Shown piece by piece: positions 1 to 9,980 of a stretch of 23,196 bases of DNA. Within the stretch, counting starts at the first letter, position 1. Each line of letters starts with the position of its first letter. Made by a program: the position numbers and the translations under genes. The notes beneath the pieces were generated by a model that saw only the letters and a list, made by a program, of their open reading frames with translations, had not been told where the DNA came from and did not search any database. The DNA lies in assembly GCA_031835245.1 (NCBI GenBank), contig JAVKOQ010000624.1:1-23196 (forward strand), written 5' to 3'. Source of the stretch: Balamuthia mandrillaris (taxonomy: Eukaryota > Discosea > Longamoebia > Balamuthiidae).

Positions 1-33
1 ACCTAACCCTAACCCTAACCCTAACCCTAACCC
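1..33. repeat. Telomeric repeat array, chromosome end
   Basis: About five tandem CCCTAA units open the window, the C-rich strand of a TTAGGG telomere at a left chromosome end. The array is short and probably clipped by the assembly. Unique sequence begins at about position 34. The TTAGGG type occurs in many fungi, animals and several protists, so it does not identify the host. Confidence 0.96.
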
Positions 34-96
34 TTGAATACTCTTATTCTTTTCTTTTATTTTTTTATCTTTCTATTTTTCTTAAAAGAGGAAGTA

Positions 97-303
97 TGTT
101 AATAAAATCATCAACACTTATTTCAAGACTTCTTATGTAAAATACTTACTTTCAAGTCTTCCATTATTCTCTTTTTCCTTTTTCTTAATGTACTCTAAAG
201 CAATAATGGAGTATTTTTCCTGTTGTCTTTCTTTCTTTCTGTTGAAATACACTCTTTTTTGATAATTTGTCCTTTTCTTTTGTTAAGTTAGACTTAGTCA
301 ACA
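97..303 (+). mobile_element. Decayed LTR of a Ty3/gypsy element (fossil)
   Basis: This stretch aligns by eye along its length with the LTRs of the near-whole Ty3 element at 13239-18421. It begins TGTTAATAAAATCATCAACA where that element has TGTTGGTAAAATCACCAACA, and it ends GTCAACA against ACCAACA. The purine-rich tract just before it (about 84-96) resembles the polypurine tract before the 3' LTR at 18187, so this looks like the 3' end of a plus-strand copy whose body is gone. It is heavily AT-shifted and clearly older than the internal copy. The right flank is in the middle of a 330-bp satellite unit, suggesting insertion into that satellite. Confidence 0.8.
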
Positions 304-737
304 TATTTTCATAAACATAGCTTATTTAATTGTAAACTTTATGTTCTTGTCAAATATTCTATTTTTAAAATAAAAATATCAAAAAACATTAAGTTTTTCA
401 CCTTTCTTTTTTTTTGAAGCAGTAAATAAAGCATTTCAGCAATGCAACACCTTGTTTGTGTTATTTTAAGACTATATCTGGAAAGTATTTTTTAGTTCTG
501 TTTTTTAAATTTATTGTGAGAGTGAATTATTTTGTTTTTGACTTAAATAATTAATTTCTCAAGTACATAATGTTTTCTAAGGCTTAAACCAATTGTATTC
601 AATTTTCCATAGCCTGGAACATAGATAAGTAAATTTTCATAAACATAGCTTGTTTAGTTGTAGACTTAGCTTTTAATCATTTGTTTTTTTTTTTAACTTG
701 GATAAAATTGCTATATTTAAAAAAAATTTCAAAAAAT
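304..737 (+). repeat. AT-decayed copies of the ~330-bp satellite
   Basis: About 1.3 units of the family found intact at 9981-11760. The landmark TTTTCATAAACATAGCTT recurs at about 306 and 633, a spacing of ~327 bp. The segment from about 522 matches the internal landmark GAGTGAATTATCTC and AATAATTAATTTCTCAGGTA with many C-to-T and G-to-A differences. The palindrome found in the internal copies is eroded here at about 432-446. No coding potential. Confidence 0.82.
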
Positions 738-1333
738 GTCCATTCAGTTGTCGCTTAGTGACCTATTTTCTTATATCACCAACAATATTTCGAAAGACAC
801 GTCGTCACGATATTTAAATGGATATTTAAAGCGGCAGTGAATGCGGGGAATGAAAGCCCGAATTGGGCCCGTCACGGCCAGAATTTTAATGCTTAACGGA
901 AAGATATGGCAAGGCAGTGCCCCTGTCCCAACAATTTCCAGCATTGTTCTTTCACCAGTACTAAATGCTTTCAATTATTGGTTCATATGTAACAACGTAA
1001 GCCAATCAATCAATTGAACGACCTAGGTTAATCTCCCCTTCTTTTCCCTGGAGCTTTCGAAAAATATAATGTTTTTTTCGCCCTTTTAAATAGTCATCCT
1101 TCGATAGCGCCTTTCTATTATGGTTTTTCGGTTATTTTCTGTCGACATGTCTACAAAAATCCAAAATTTAACTCCTCAAACATTTTTTTTACAATTAAAG
1201 TTTATTTTTTTATTTTTTCACAAACAGTTCACACTTTTTCCACTTGTTTTTCCCCTCTTATTTTTTTAATTGTGTTTTTTCTTTTACAAAGTCTTTTTAA
1301 GTGAATTTTTTTTTTATTTTCTACCAATATTTT
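738..1333. other. Region with no recognisable gene
   Basis: The part 740-1010 is less AT-rich than its surroundings. It holds a 67-codon minus-strand ORF with no recognisable motif, and I do not call it a gene. From 1050 on the sequence is T-rich with short A/T runs and probably forms the 5' flank of the recombinase gene that follows. It may include the left end of that transposon, but I see no terminal repeat. Confidence 0.5.
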
Positions 1334-1446
1334 ATGTCAACAACAATGCTACCTTCAACTTCAAAAAAAGTACATTGTTCACTTTGTTTGAATTTGATTC
1401 CTTGTCCTCAATCAAATCAACTTTTTTGTAGCAAAAAATGTAAAAG

Positions 1447-1518
1447 GTTTGTTTATTTATTTTAAAAGTAATTTTTTTTGAATTATTATTTCTTATTCAT
1501 TTTTATCTTGCTTCAAAG
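1447..1518 (+). other. Predicted intron 1 of recombinase gene
   Basis: GTTTGT donor and CAAAG acceptor, 72 nt, T-rich. Removing it joins the cysteine-rich first exon in frame to the serine-rich second exon; the split codon AG|A reads Arg. This moves the start to the ATG at 1334, upstream of the long ORF in exon 2. Confidence 0.68.
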
Positions 1519-3093
1519 ATCCTTTCACACTCAACAAAAACAAAAAATGATAATATCATCTGCATCTACTTCTTCTACAACTTCAACTTCCACCTTGAAA
1601 TCATCATCATCATCATCTTCTTCTTTTTTTTCTTCTTCTTCTTCTTCTTCTTCTTCTTCTTCTTCATTCATTCCCATTTTTTATGATGACAATGATGCTT
1701 TTAATTTTGAAGAAGATAATGATAGTTTTTTTGCAACATCAGATGAAGAAGAAAAAGAGAAGGAAAGAGAGACCAATAATGATGATTTTTATTTTTCTTC
1801 TTCTTCTTCTTCTTCTTTTTCTTCTTCTTTAATAGACTTGACTACAACATCAACAACTCCAACAACAACTTCTACTCTTTTCATTGATTTGGTAGATTGT
1901 TCTTCTTCTTCTTCTTCTTCTTCTTCAGAAAGTGAAGCAGAAAATGAACCAACAAAAACAAAAAGAAAAGAGAAAGTACAACCACAACAACAATCATCAC
2001 AAGCATTACCAACCACTACCCCATCAGCAAGAGTGTCTCGAGCTATTCGTATGCTTCCTTCTTTAATGTTAGAAAGATGGGAATACTTGAGTGCAACTTC
2101 TTCATGATGGAGTGATTCAACTTTGCGAAAACATGCCTGGGCCAGATTGATTTGGACAGCATTTTGTGATAAGTGGAAACTTGAACCTTTTCCTTTGGAT
2201 GCAGATAAACATCATCTTGGAGCATTTGTGGAATGGTTGGTGATGACTGTTGGATATGCTTTGACTTCAGCAAAAGATGTTATTGTGGCAAGTTTGTATC
2301 ATATTCATATGGAAGAAACAGGAGGAGAGCAAGTACCACAAAAGATACAAGATACTGTGAATTTGGCAGCAAAGAAGTGCAAACAACGTGCTCCATCTTG
2401 TACAAGATCAGGAAGAATGAGAGATGCTTGTTTGAGGGATGATGTGATTCAAATCATAACGATGATTCCGGATGGTAAACGCAAAAAAGCAAGAGATGCC
2501 AGTTGTTGGTTGCATAGTGTAAGCACTGGAGCTAGAGCCATCACAGCTTCCAACATTCTTCTTGGACATTTTCAGAACTTCATCATCCAAGATCCCTCTG
2601 ATCCTCACAGTCTCTGCTTCTTTTCACTTCTTCATCAAGTTACCAAAGGAAAACCAGGAGATTGGAATCACATGATTACTTTGGGCTTTAAACCTACATC
2701 CTCCTCCTTAGCATCAATACATAGTGACTTAAATGCAGCTTATCTTGTCTTGAAAACATTCTTTATCTTAGAAGAGTTTTACGCAGAATGCCTTCTCGCC
2801 AACTGACAAACTCTTGCTGTGGGGACTGAGCCCGATCTTTGAATCTTGGACGAAGAAATGTCTTGTATGCATTATCACTTGCAGGCTCTTTCTTTTCCGT
2901 TCTTTGAGCTGGTTTCGATTTGCCTTCTTTTGATCAGCCGGGGTTTGAATGACGGTCAACCAGAAAAGAAATGCAGTACTGGAATCTACAGCTTTTATTG
3001 CTGGTTGGCAGCCTTATGGACGTTCTCAACAACGTTATGTGAAAAGCACTGCTATCAAATCCATGGTTGCTAATAGATTAGTTTCTTCCTCAG

Positions 3094-3181
3094 GTATTTT
3101 ATTTTTTCTTTTTTTTTAATTTGAGAAAGAAAGAAAAACTTATCTTACTTTTTATTTTCTTTTGCATATACAATCAATTAG
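3094..3181 (+). other. Predicted intron 2 of recombinase gene
   Basis: GTATTT donor after CTCAG and CAATTAG acceptor, 88 nt, very T-rich. It lies after the putative catalytic Tyr box and joins the exons in frame (phase 1, Gly codon). Confidence 0.7.
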
Positions 3182-3317
3182 GTGAAGCCTCTTCAACCAG
3201 TTTGATGGATCCAACTTTAGTTACCAAAGAAGTATTTCATAATTTGAAAGAACCTTTGACTTCAAAGTGGTCTTTACAAACTAATTATGAAGTCTTTTAT
3301 GACAAAGTTATGGAAAG

Positions 3318-3421
3318 GTTGGTGTATTTTTTACTTTATTATTATTATTATTTTGTTTATTTTGTTTATTTTTCTTGTGCTTAACTCACTCATTTTATTC
3401 ATTAATTTTTATTTATTTTAG
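3318..3421 (+). other. Predicted intron 3 of recombinase gene
   Basis: GTTGGT donor and TATTTTAG acceptor, 104 nt, with a TTA/ATT microsatellite inside. The split codon AG|A reads Arg and the downstream frame stays open to 3680. Confidence 0.7.
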
Positions 3422-3680
3422 ATTCCAAAGCAGAACTGATTTATCCAAGTCAGATCATGCTAAATTATGCAAGTCTTTATGGCAAAAGTGCTTTCATGCA
3501 TGGATAGACAATCATGAAGATGAAGTTGAAGAAGAGATGAGCCAGGAAATGGAAGCATTCAAGCAAAGAAATAACTCTCAAGATGCATCACCACCACCAC
3601 CACCACTTAATCACATCAAAACGATTGTTGGAAGAAGACATATTGCAAGCTTGTTGGCGAGCAAAACGACTTTTAGATGA

Positions 3681-4296
3681 AGCGCTTTAGGCGTTCATGA
3701 AACGCAACATTCACAAATGCAAGCGAATTCGCTTTGAAGCGAAGTACGCTACAAAAAATGAAAAAAATGGACGCTTTCGAAACGCTGGCTTACAACAAGG
3801 GAACTGTTGTCAAAGAAACTTCGATCATCGTCCAAGCATTGACCTTGGGTGATGAAGAAAGCAAAAGAGTTATTGGTCATTTCGCGTCTTGTAAAAAAGC
3901 TGGGTTGAGATTAAATCAACTTTTACCGACATTTCCAGGGCCAATGTGAACGCGAAGACGAATGGAGAAACTTAATGCTTAAGTATGGTAGTGAAAAAGC
4001 TATTTGTCAACATTTTAATATTTGATTTTGTTTGTTTTTTATTTTCTATTTTCATGTTGAAATGTTTTTATGATATTAAGTTTTTTTTTATGTTGTTGTT
4101 ATTTCTTTATCTTCAACATTTTTTTCTTAGTATTATAAAAATATTTTAACAAAACTGCCTTCTTATTGATATTTACAACTTTAGAAAAGATTAAAAAAAA
4201 TTTCATCACAATATAAGTGTATCTATTTTAGACTTAGTTTTTTATGATATTTCTTTAAGTTACAAGGAGAGGCTAGCTTAGGTTTAAGAGTACTCG
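3681..4296. other. 3' flank of recombinase gene, no clear gene
   Basis: A 71-codon ORF at 3734-3949 on the plus strand follows the recombinase. It has no motif I recognise and may be a decayed tail of the same transposon. Short palindromes cluster at 3690-3745 (GCGAATTCGC; TTCGCTTTGAAGCGAA). From 3960 to 4296 the sequence is AT-rich with no coding signal. Confidence 0.5.
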
Positions 4297-4316
4297 CCCC
4301 TAACCCTAACCCTAAC
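4297..4316. repeat. Internal telomeric tract 1
   Basis: Three perfect CCCTAA units in the same orientation as the terminal telomere, with an extra C at each edge. The right edge abuts the fossil Ty3 element directly. A tract this short is consistent with an old chromosome end, or with telomerase filling at a break. Confidence 0.93.
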
Positions 4317-7281
4317 AGGAATGTGGAAGTGGATATCCACAATGATAGAGTTGATAGCTCATGGATCAATGCAGGTACGGGCTGAAGTCCAATTGCTGTT
4401 AGCATCCTTCTTAGGGACGCAAAGAATGGGCGAATTCCATGGTGAGTCCATGGGAGCATCCACAATAACCTTGTGGTGGTACCACTCTTCAAGCTGCTCG
4501 TTGATGGAGGAATGCCAGACTTCTGGTAAAGGATACTGATGTTTGAATATCAGAGGGTGATCTCCGGTATCCAAATGGATTGTCCCTTCTGGAAGCGGAC
4601 AGGAAGGACCTTGAGGAATACGGCTGTTCTCTTCAAGAAGGTCCTTGATGCAGTCTACAATGGCCTTTTGAAGTTCTGGAGGCAAAGGAGACTCCACGTA
4701 CTTATCAGAAGAAGCGACATTCTTATCATCTGGCGCTGAAGGCTTAGGGCCAGGGAAGCGGACCGGAATTCCAAACAGACCAATGCCTATCCTATCAAGG
4801 ATGTCTCAGCCAAAGATCACTTGAGTAGAACCAGAGAGCTTGAGAACGAGGAAGTTGTGGAAGAACTTCCAAGTACCACACGCCACACGAATGTGGGAGG
4901 CAACAGCAGACACAGAGGCAGAGGAATCATCTCCCAGAACCACATCCTGTTGAGTGCGGGTCATTTTGAGGTGAAACTGTTCCACAAGGGAAGGATCCAC
5001 AAAGGAAGAGGAGGCGCCAGTGTCAAGCAGGGCCATAACTCTTTGCTTGTTCAAGGTTGCTGGAACCATAATAGGAGCAGCAACAGGAGCAGGAGAGGGG
5101 TTATCGGAGGCAGGAGCTTCGTGATCATCAAGACCAAGCATGAACAGCTCTGCTGCAGCTTGCTCAAACTCCTGAAAGGGATTCTCTTCTATGTTGTTTA
5201 AAGAAGGAGTAGCCAGAGAAGGAGAAGGGGAGGTTGCACTGCCAGAAGGAGGAGCCGGAGAAACACCAGTTGCAGGGGACTGCATGCTGTTGAGCAAAGA
5301 AGCCGGAGGCTTAGCAAAAGTGCCACGAGTAGGACAACGATTTGCCATATGTCCCGCCTTACCGCACTTGTAGCAGACGCCAGCTGGTCTTTGAGGAGCA
5401 CCAGAAGAGGTAGCAGGTGTAGAAGAAGGGGAAGAGGAGGAGGATCCATCACTCTTTTTCTTGGAGAGGACTCAGCAGTCCTTGTCCGAATGACCGTGCG
5501 TACGGTGAAAAGAGCACCAAGGCTTGCTGTTCTTGGTCCCCTTGTTGTGGTTTGAGCTGCTTGGAGGGGAAAGTCTCGAGGGCTTTCTCTTGCTTCGGGC
5601 TTCCAAGGCAGATTTGTGTTCCAAGGCAATGCTGATGGCATTGGCCAGAGAAGTAGGGGGGTTGGTGATGCAAGAAGAAATAAATCCTGAGACAAGTTCT
5701 TCAGGAAGGGTGTTCCTGAGAACAGCAAGAATATCTTCAAGTTGAGGCGGACAGGTCATCTGGTCAATGAGCTCTTGGAAGTGCTCTGAGAATTCTCGAA
5801 CAGACTCTCCGGTTTTGAAGGAGAAGTGACAGAACTCTGTATGCAGCGCGTTCTGCAGGTTTCTGCTGCCAAAGTGGTCATGGAAGGTGGCTACGAGCCT
5901 ATCCCAAGGCCATTCCGGGTGATGAAGGTTCTGGATGGCCCAGTGCTGAGCCAACGGATCCTTGATCTGAGAAATCAAGGCATAATGCCAGAGGTTTTCT
6001 GGGTAAGACGTGCCGCTAAGGGCGAAGTGTAGGCGCTCTGAAAAGATAAGAGGATTATCTTTTCCTTTGGTCTTTGGATTGAAGGTTGGCAGATTTTGGG
6101 GAAGCTTTGGATATTTTTCCTTGCTTCCTGTCTTGTCTGAGGGTTCAGCATAACCACTCTCGGACGAGGAGCCAGCCTCGGAAGTTTCCGTGGCAGAGCG
6201 AAGCAAGAAACACTTGGAGGAGAACGCGGCGGGCAGAGGTTTCACCACCTTTGGCGCAGCAGCACCTGCGGAGGTAACGCCCTTGGGAGAAATGTAAGGA
6301 GTTGACGGAGTGTTAACCGGAAGTTGCAAAGGCAGATTCAAGCACAGTTGGAACGGTGGCTCGTTTTCTTCTTTGCAAATCGCGGTCAGTTGATTGATCA
6401 TCTCCATCAGTTCGCTCTTCTGACGGCATAAGTCATCAAAACGTTTTTTATCCTCTTCTTCGCCACTGGAGTCCCATGATAATGCTGCTTGCGCTATCGT
6501 GAGAGATAACTCGGCTTTCCTCTTGAGCAGGCGGGCAAGAGCAGCTTCGGAACTGTTTTCATTAACATCAATGTCACCAAAGCTTGGTGAACTGTCTTCC
6601 TTCTCGGTGGGTATACTGGAAGAAGGAAAGTTAGACATTGTAGAGAGGCTTACCAACAATAAAATATAACTCCTTTAACAAAAGCAAAGGTTGATATAAT
6701 ACACCGGGTTGATATCATGGTAGCTGAGTCCACAGCACGCGTGTCTCAGATAAGTTCTGAGTAAGGAAGGGCTTGAAACAAGCGCCGAAAACGCAACGAA
6801 TAGCGAAGTGACCTTAGCAGTAAGCCAAGGAGCGCGCTATACGAGGGAGTTGAAGAGTGACTCGAGTAGAGCAGAGACTCGGTTGATATGCAGTAAATCA
6901 GAACAAGTCGTAAAAAAAAAATGTTGTAAAATAAGAACGGGAATGATGGCGGAGACAAAGTAAGTATGAGACCTGAACTTAATTTACTAAAAGTGAAGAG
7001 TACAAGTGATAGTAAAGTATCTTGTGTTTTGTTGTAAGTTGTCCTGAGAGGAAAAAGAAGAAGAAGAAGCAAGGAGAGGCAGTATTTAAGCTAGAACAAT
7101 TATCCAAAAAAGAAGAACAGAGAATATCAGCATAAAAGGGCAGAGAGAGAAAACAACAAGAAAGGAGAAGTTCAAGAAAGGAGAAGTTGGACACCGAGAG
7201 GTTTCCTCAGGTCGACAGGCATGAGGGAGAGGTCGACAGGAAGAGAAGAAGGGCTATTATGTTGGAGTTTTCCAACACTGC
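4317..7281 (-). mobile_element. Broken Ty3/gypsy retrotransposon fossil (copy A)
   Basis: Read on the minus strand, the ATG of gag is near 6638 and gag runs to about 5350, including CSFHRTHGHSDKDC and a zinc knuckle CYKCGKAGHMANRC. Protease with LLDTGASSSF lies at about 4810-5100. The start of reverse transcriptase (LDTGDHP, then DSPWNSPILCVPKKD) lies at about 4317-4700, where the element ends against telomeric repeats. The rest of RT, RNase H and integrase are absent. Its RT start closely resembles that of the element at 13239-18421, so both belong to one lineage. The upstream end is uncertain: a TGTTGGAAAACTCCAACA block at about 7264-7281 resembles the LTR start of the other element. Apart from being partial, it carries about two breaks in coding sequence and is a dead fossil. 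Confidence 0.8.
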
Positions 7282-7550
7282 GCTTTACACAAACCTGGAT
7301 GTCATTCCACAAAGCCAAAGGGGATCAAAGCCCTTTTTTTTCCTCAGAAAACACGGCCTATGGGTGTGTTGTTTGAAACAGAGTCCGTGCTGAAAACCTC
7401 CTTATCTGCCTTGTATCTCTCCCGTGGTTTGCATTCAGGGCCTCCCATTGGTGGCGTTGGAAACCCACCTGGCTGCTCTGCGCAATGACGTCCTTTGGGG
7501 GAGGCGAGCAAAGGGGGGGAGGCGCTGCTGATCAGGGTTTCAAGTTCATG
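7282..7550. other. Unassigned stretch beside the telomeric tract
   Basis: GC-richer sequence between the presumed LTR start of the fossil Ty3 element and the next telomeric tract. No ORF, repeat or RNA signal recognised. It may be former flanking DNA of the retroelement, or part of its LTR if the LTR start is misplaced. Confidence 0.4.
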
Positions 7551-7569
7551 CCCCTAACCCTAACTCTAA
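7551..7569. repeat. Internal telomeric tract 2
   Basis: Two perfect CCCTAA units and one CTCTAA unit, again oriented like the terminal telomere. It marks the junction between the retroelement segment on the left and the 101-bp satellite on the right. Confidence 0.88.
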
Positions 7570-8550
7570 AAACGGCCTGTACAAGTGCCGCTCTGTTGGA
7601 GCGGCATGTTTTCCGCTCATTTTGAACACAACTTAGTTTTTTTTGCGTTCATTCCACTCCTTTCAGTCCGAAATCAGCCTGTAGAAGTGCCGCTCCGTCA
7701 GAGCAGCATATTTTGCGCTCATTTTGGACACGACTTAGCTTTTTTTCATCTGTTCCACTCCGTTCAGTCCAAAATCAGCCTGTAGAAGTGCTGCTCCATC
7801 AGAGCGGCATGTTTTTTGCTCATTTTGGACATGACTTAGCTTTTTTTTGTCTGTTCCACTCTGTTCAGTCTGAAATTGGCCTGTAGAAGTGCCACTCTGT
7901 CAGAGCGGCATATTTTGCGCTCATTTTGGACACGACTTAGCTTTTTTTCGTCCGTTTCACTCCGTTCAGTCCAAATCAGCCTATAGAAGTGCCGCTCTGT
8001 CAGAGCGGCATGTTTTCCACTCATTTTGGACATGACTTAGCTTTTTTTCGTCCATTCCACTCTGTTCAGTCCAAAATCAGCCTGTAGAAGTGTTGCTCTG
8101 TTGGAGCGGCATGTTTTCCGCTCATTTTGGACATGACTTAGTTTGTTTTTGTCTGTTCCACTCCATTAAGTCCCAAATTGACCTGTAGACATGCCACTTT
8201 GTTGGAGTGGCTTTTTTTTCACTCATTTTTACCACAACGTAGTTGTTTTGTGTCTGTTTGACACCACACAGTCCGAAAATGGCCTATAGCAGAGCCGCTC
8301 CGTTGGAGCGGCATGTTGCTTACTCTTTTTGAACATGCCTAGGTTTGTTTTCTTCTTGATCATACTTTTTGCTCAGCATGTTGCCTTGTCAGGTATTACT
8401 CTGTTGGAGCGCAGTGTTTCAACTGGATTTTTTCAGTGACTTTGTTTTTTCCCCTTTCACTCAAGCCCTACATTCTGTTCTCATGCCTTTAAAAGTGCTG
8501 CTCCATTGGAGTGCTAGTGTTATGTGTTCTTTTAGATCTTTCACTCCTTT
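7570..8550 (+). repeat. ~101-bp tandem satellite, about 8 good and 2 decayed units
   Basis: The landmark CCTGTAGAAGTGCCGCTC recurs at about 7576, 7678, 7779, 7880, 7980, 8081, 8182 and 8283, a spacing of 100-102 bp, with weaker units near 8384 and 8486. Each unit carries the palindrome GCCGCTCTGTTGGAGCGGC (first at 7587-7605; 7-bp arms, 5-nt loop), then CTCATTTTGGACA and GACTTAGCTTTTTTT. Differences between units are largely transitions. Small ORFs across this array reflect the repeat and are not genes. Confidence 0.9.
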
Positions 8551-9480
8551 ATTTTTTAACTTCCTCACTACACCTCCTCATTGGCTTCCTTCTTGACTTC
8601 CATTTTTTCTGCAAAGGTTCACATAGTATTGTTCTTCTACCATAGATCATGTCATTACTCTCTTGTTGTATATGGCTCATACCTGTACTTCCATCCATCT
8701 GCTGCTACTTTGGTTTTTAATCAATGCTACCATCATGTACCACCAGACTTTTGGTTGCTATCCCTTGACCACCAGCAACAAGTCATGCACCAAAGGCCGT
8801 TGTCCACTCTTTGTGTTGTTGAATGATTGAGGAGCCACACGTCCCTCTAGCCAGCTTGAGGAACTCTTCCTGGGGAGCACTTCCTTTTTCCCCTGCGAAC
8901 CATAATTGAGGGGCAGCAACGCCCTGAGGATGACGGTTATCCACCTTAATTTTTTTGACCGTTAGTTTTTTTTTTTTTTGTTGTCAGCTAAGCAAACACT
9001 ACTGCCAGACACGCCCACACACACACCCACGCACTCATAGCAACTTCCCTCCTACTACCCCCTTTTTTTCTTCATTTTTGTTTCACTTTGTTTTTAACTG
9101 CTGCCTTCACGCTAGTGGTTAATATTGCTCCTTTCTTCCACACTTGCGCTAGTCCCCTTTTGCACTCTGTTCCCTGTATTTGATTTTTTGTTTTACTACC
9201 CCTCCTGTCCTTTCTTCCTTCGTATCAAAACAAATCACAAAAAAACAAAAAAAAATCTACTGTTTTTGTTCTGCCTGTGCCTCTGGTCGTCCTTGCAACA
9301 TGATCTATATTGTATGTACTACTTTTTCTTTGTGAGCTCTCTCTCTAGTTTTACTGCATACGGGCTTCATTTGTGTGGTGTGTGTGTGTATATATATATA
9401 TATTGTGGGCCTTTTCATGTGTTGATCTACTTATTTGTTTTAACACAATCACCTCCTGGTGAGACTTTCTCTTCCTCAAA
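8551..9480. other. Non-coding spacer with microsatellites
   Basis: No gene supported. It contains an AC-rich patch at about 9007-9035, long T runs, and a GT/TA microsatellite at about 9375-9405. The part from about 9116 to 9230 (TTAATATTGCTCC and onward) has a diverged second copy at about 11145-11250, again followed by 135-bp repeat units, so the two stretches are a segmental duplication. Confidence 0.6.
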
Positions 9481-9485
9481 ATCAC

Positions 9486-9980
9486 TCGCTGGGTTAGCGC
9501 TCCGTTGGAGCACTACTTTCACTCCCCTATTTTGCATCACTCACTCTTTTTTCCCTGTACAACCCTGTTCCGTTTGGACTTGGTTGTTTTTATTTTTCCT
9601 TCTCCCTCTCTCGAAATACCGCGCGGGGTTAGTGCTCTGTTGGAGCGCTACTTTCGCTCCCCTATTTTGCATCACTCACTCTTTTTTCCCTGCACGACCC
9701 TGTTCCGTTTGGACTTGGTTGTTTTTATTTTCTCTTCTCTTCCTCCCAAAATCACTCGTGGGGTTAGCGCTCCGTCAGAGCGCTACTTTCGCTCCCCTAT
9801 TTTGCATCACTCACTTGTTTTTCCCTGCACGACCCTGTTCCGTTTGGACTTGGTTGTTTTTATTTTTCCTTCTCCCTCTCTCGAAATACCGCGCGGGGTT
9901 AGCGCTTCGTTGGAGCACTACTTTCGCTCCCCTATTTTGCACCACTCACTCTTTTTTCCCTGCACGACCCTGTTCCATTG
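9486..9980 (+). repeat. 135-bp tandem repeat, four units
   Basis: GGGTTAGCGCTCCGTTGGAG and variants begin at 9491, 9626, 9761 and 9896, exactly 135 bp apart. The units alternate in their edges (ATCACTCG versus ATACCGCG before GGGTTA), so units 2 and 4 match each other best and a 270-bp higher-order pair is likely. Because 135 is divisible by three, two frames stay open and produce long repetitive ORFs of low complexity, which I regard as artefacts. Confidence 0.92.

Larger units (their letters stand above)
1334..3680 (+). pseudogene. Crypton-like tyrosine recombinase gene, spliced, degraded
   Basis: Proposed exons are 1334-1446, 1519-3093, 3182-3317 and 3422-3680. The introns (72, 88 and 104 nt) are GT-AG and keep the frame at each junction. 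Exon 1 encodes a cysteine cluster (CSLC, 13 residues, CSKKC) that looks like a small zinc finger. A long Ser/Asp/Glu-rich linker follows. From about 2108 the protein resembles the helical core-binding domain of tyrosine recombinases. TGARAITASNILLGHF at about 2525-2575 fits the first catalytic Arg box, TKGKPGDWNHMITL at about 2640-2685 the catalytic Lys hairpin, and AGWQPYGRSQQRYVK at about 2997-3040 the C-terminal box with the nucleophilic Tyr. There is an in-frame TGA at 2105-2107, and no frame stays open across about 2806-2980, with an apparent frame change near 2780, so this copy looks dead. No reverse transcriptase is next to it, which favours Crypton over DIRS. The family assignment is inference from motifs. 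Confidence 0.68.

Noticed and set aside
771-974. Minus-strand 67-codon ORF near the telomere
   Set aside because: No motif, no intron or promoter support, and short enough to occur by chance.
1789-2016. Minus-strand 75-codon ORF
   Set aside because: Antisense shadow of the TCT-rich linker of the recombinase gene; poly-Glu from the microsatellite.
2846-3073. 75-codon plus-strand ORF within the recombinase gene
   Set aside because: Wrong frame for the AGW...RYVK box, which is read from about 2982 in another frame.
7570-8550. CRISPR-like array
   Set aside because: Regular spacing with a palindrome, but the whole 101-bp unit is repeated with no unique spacers, in a eukaryotic subtelomere.
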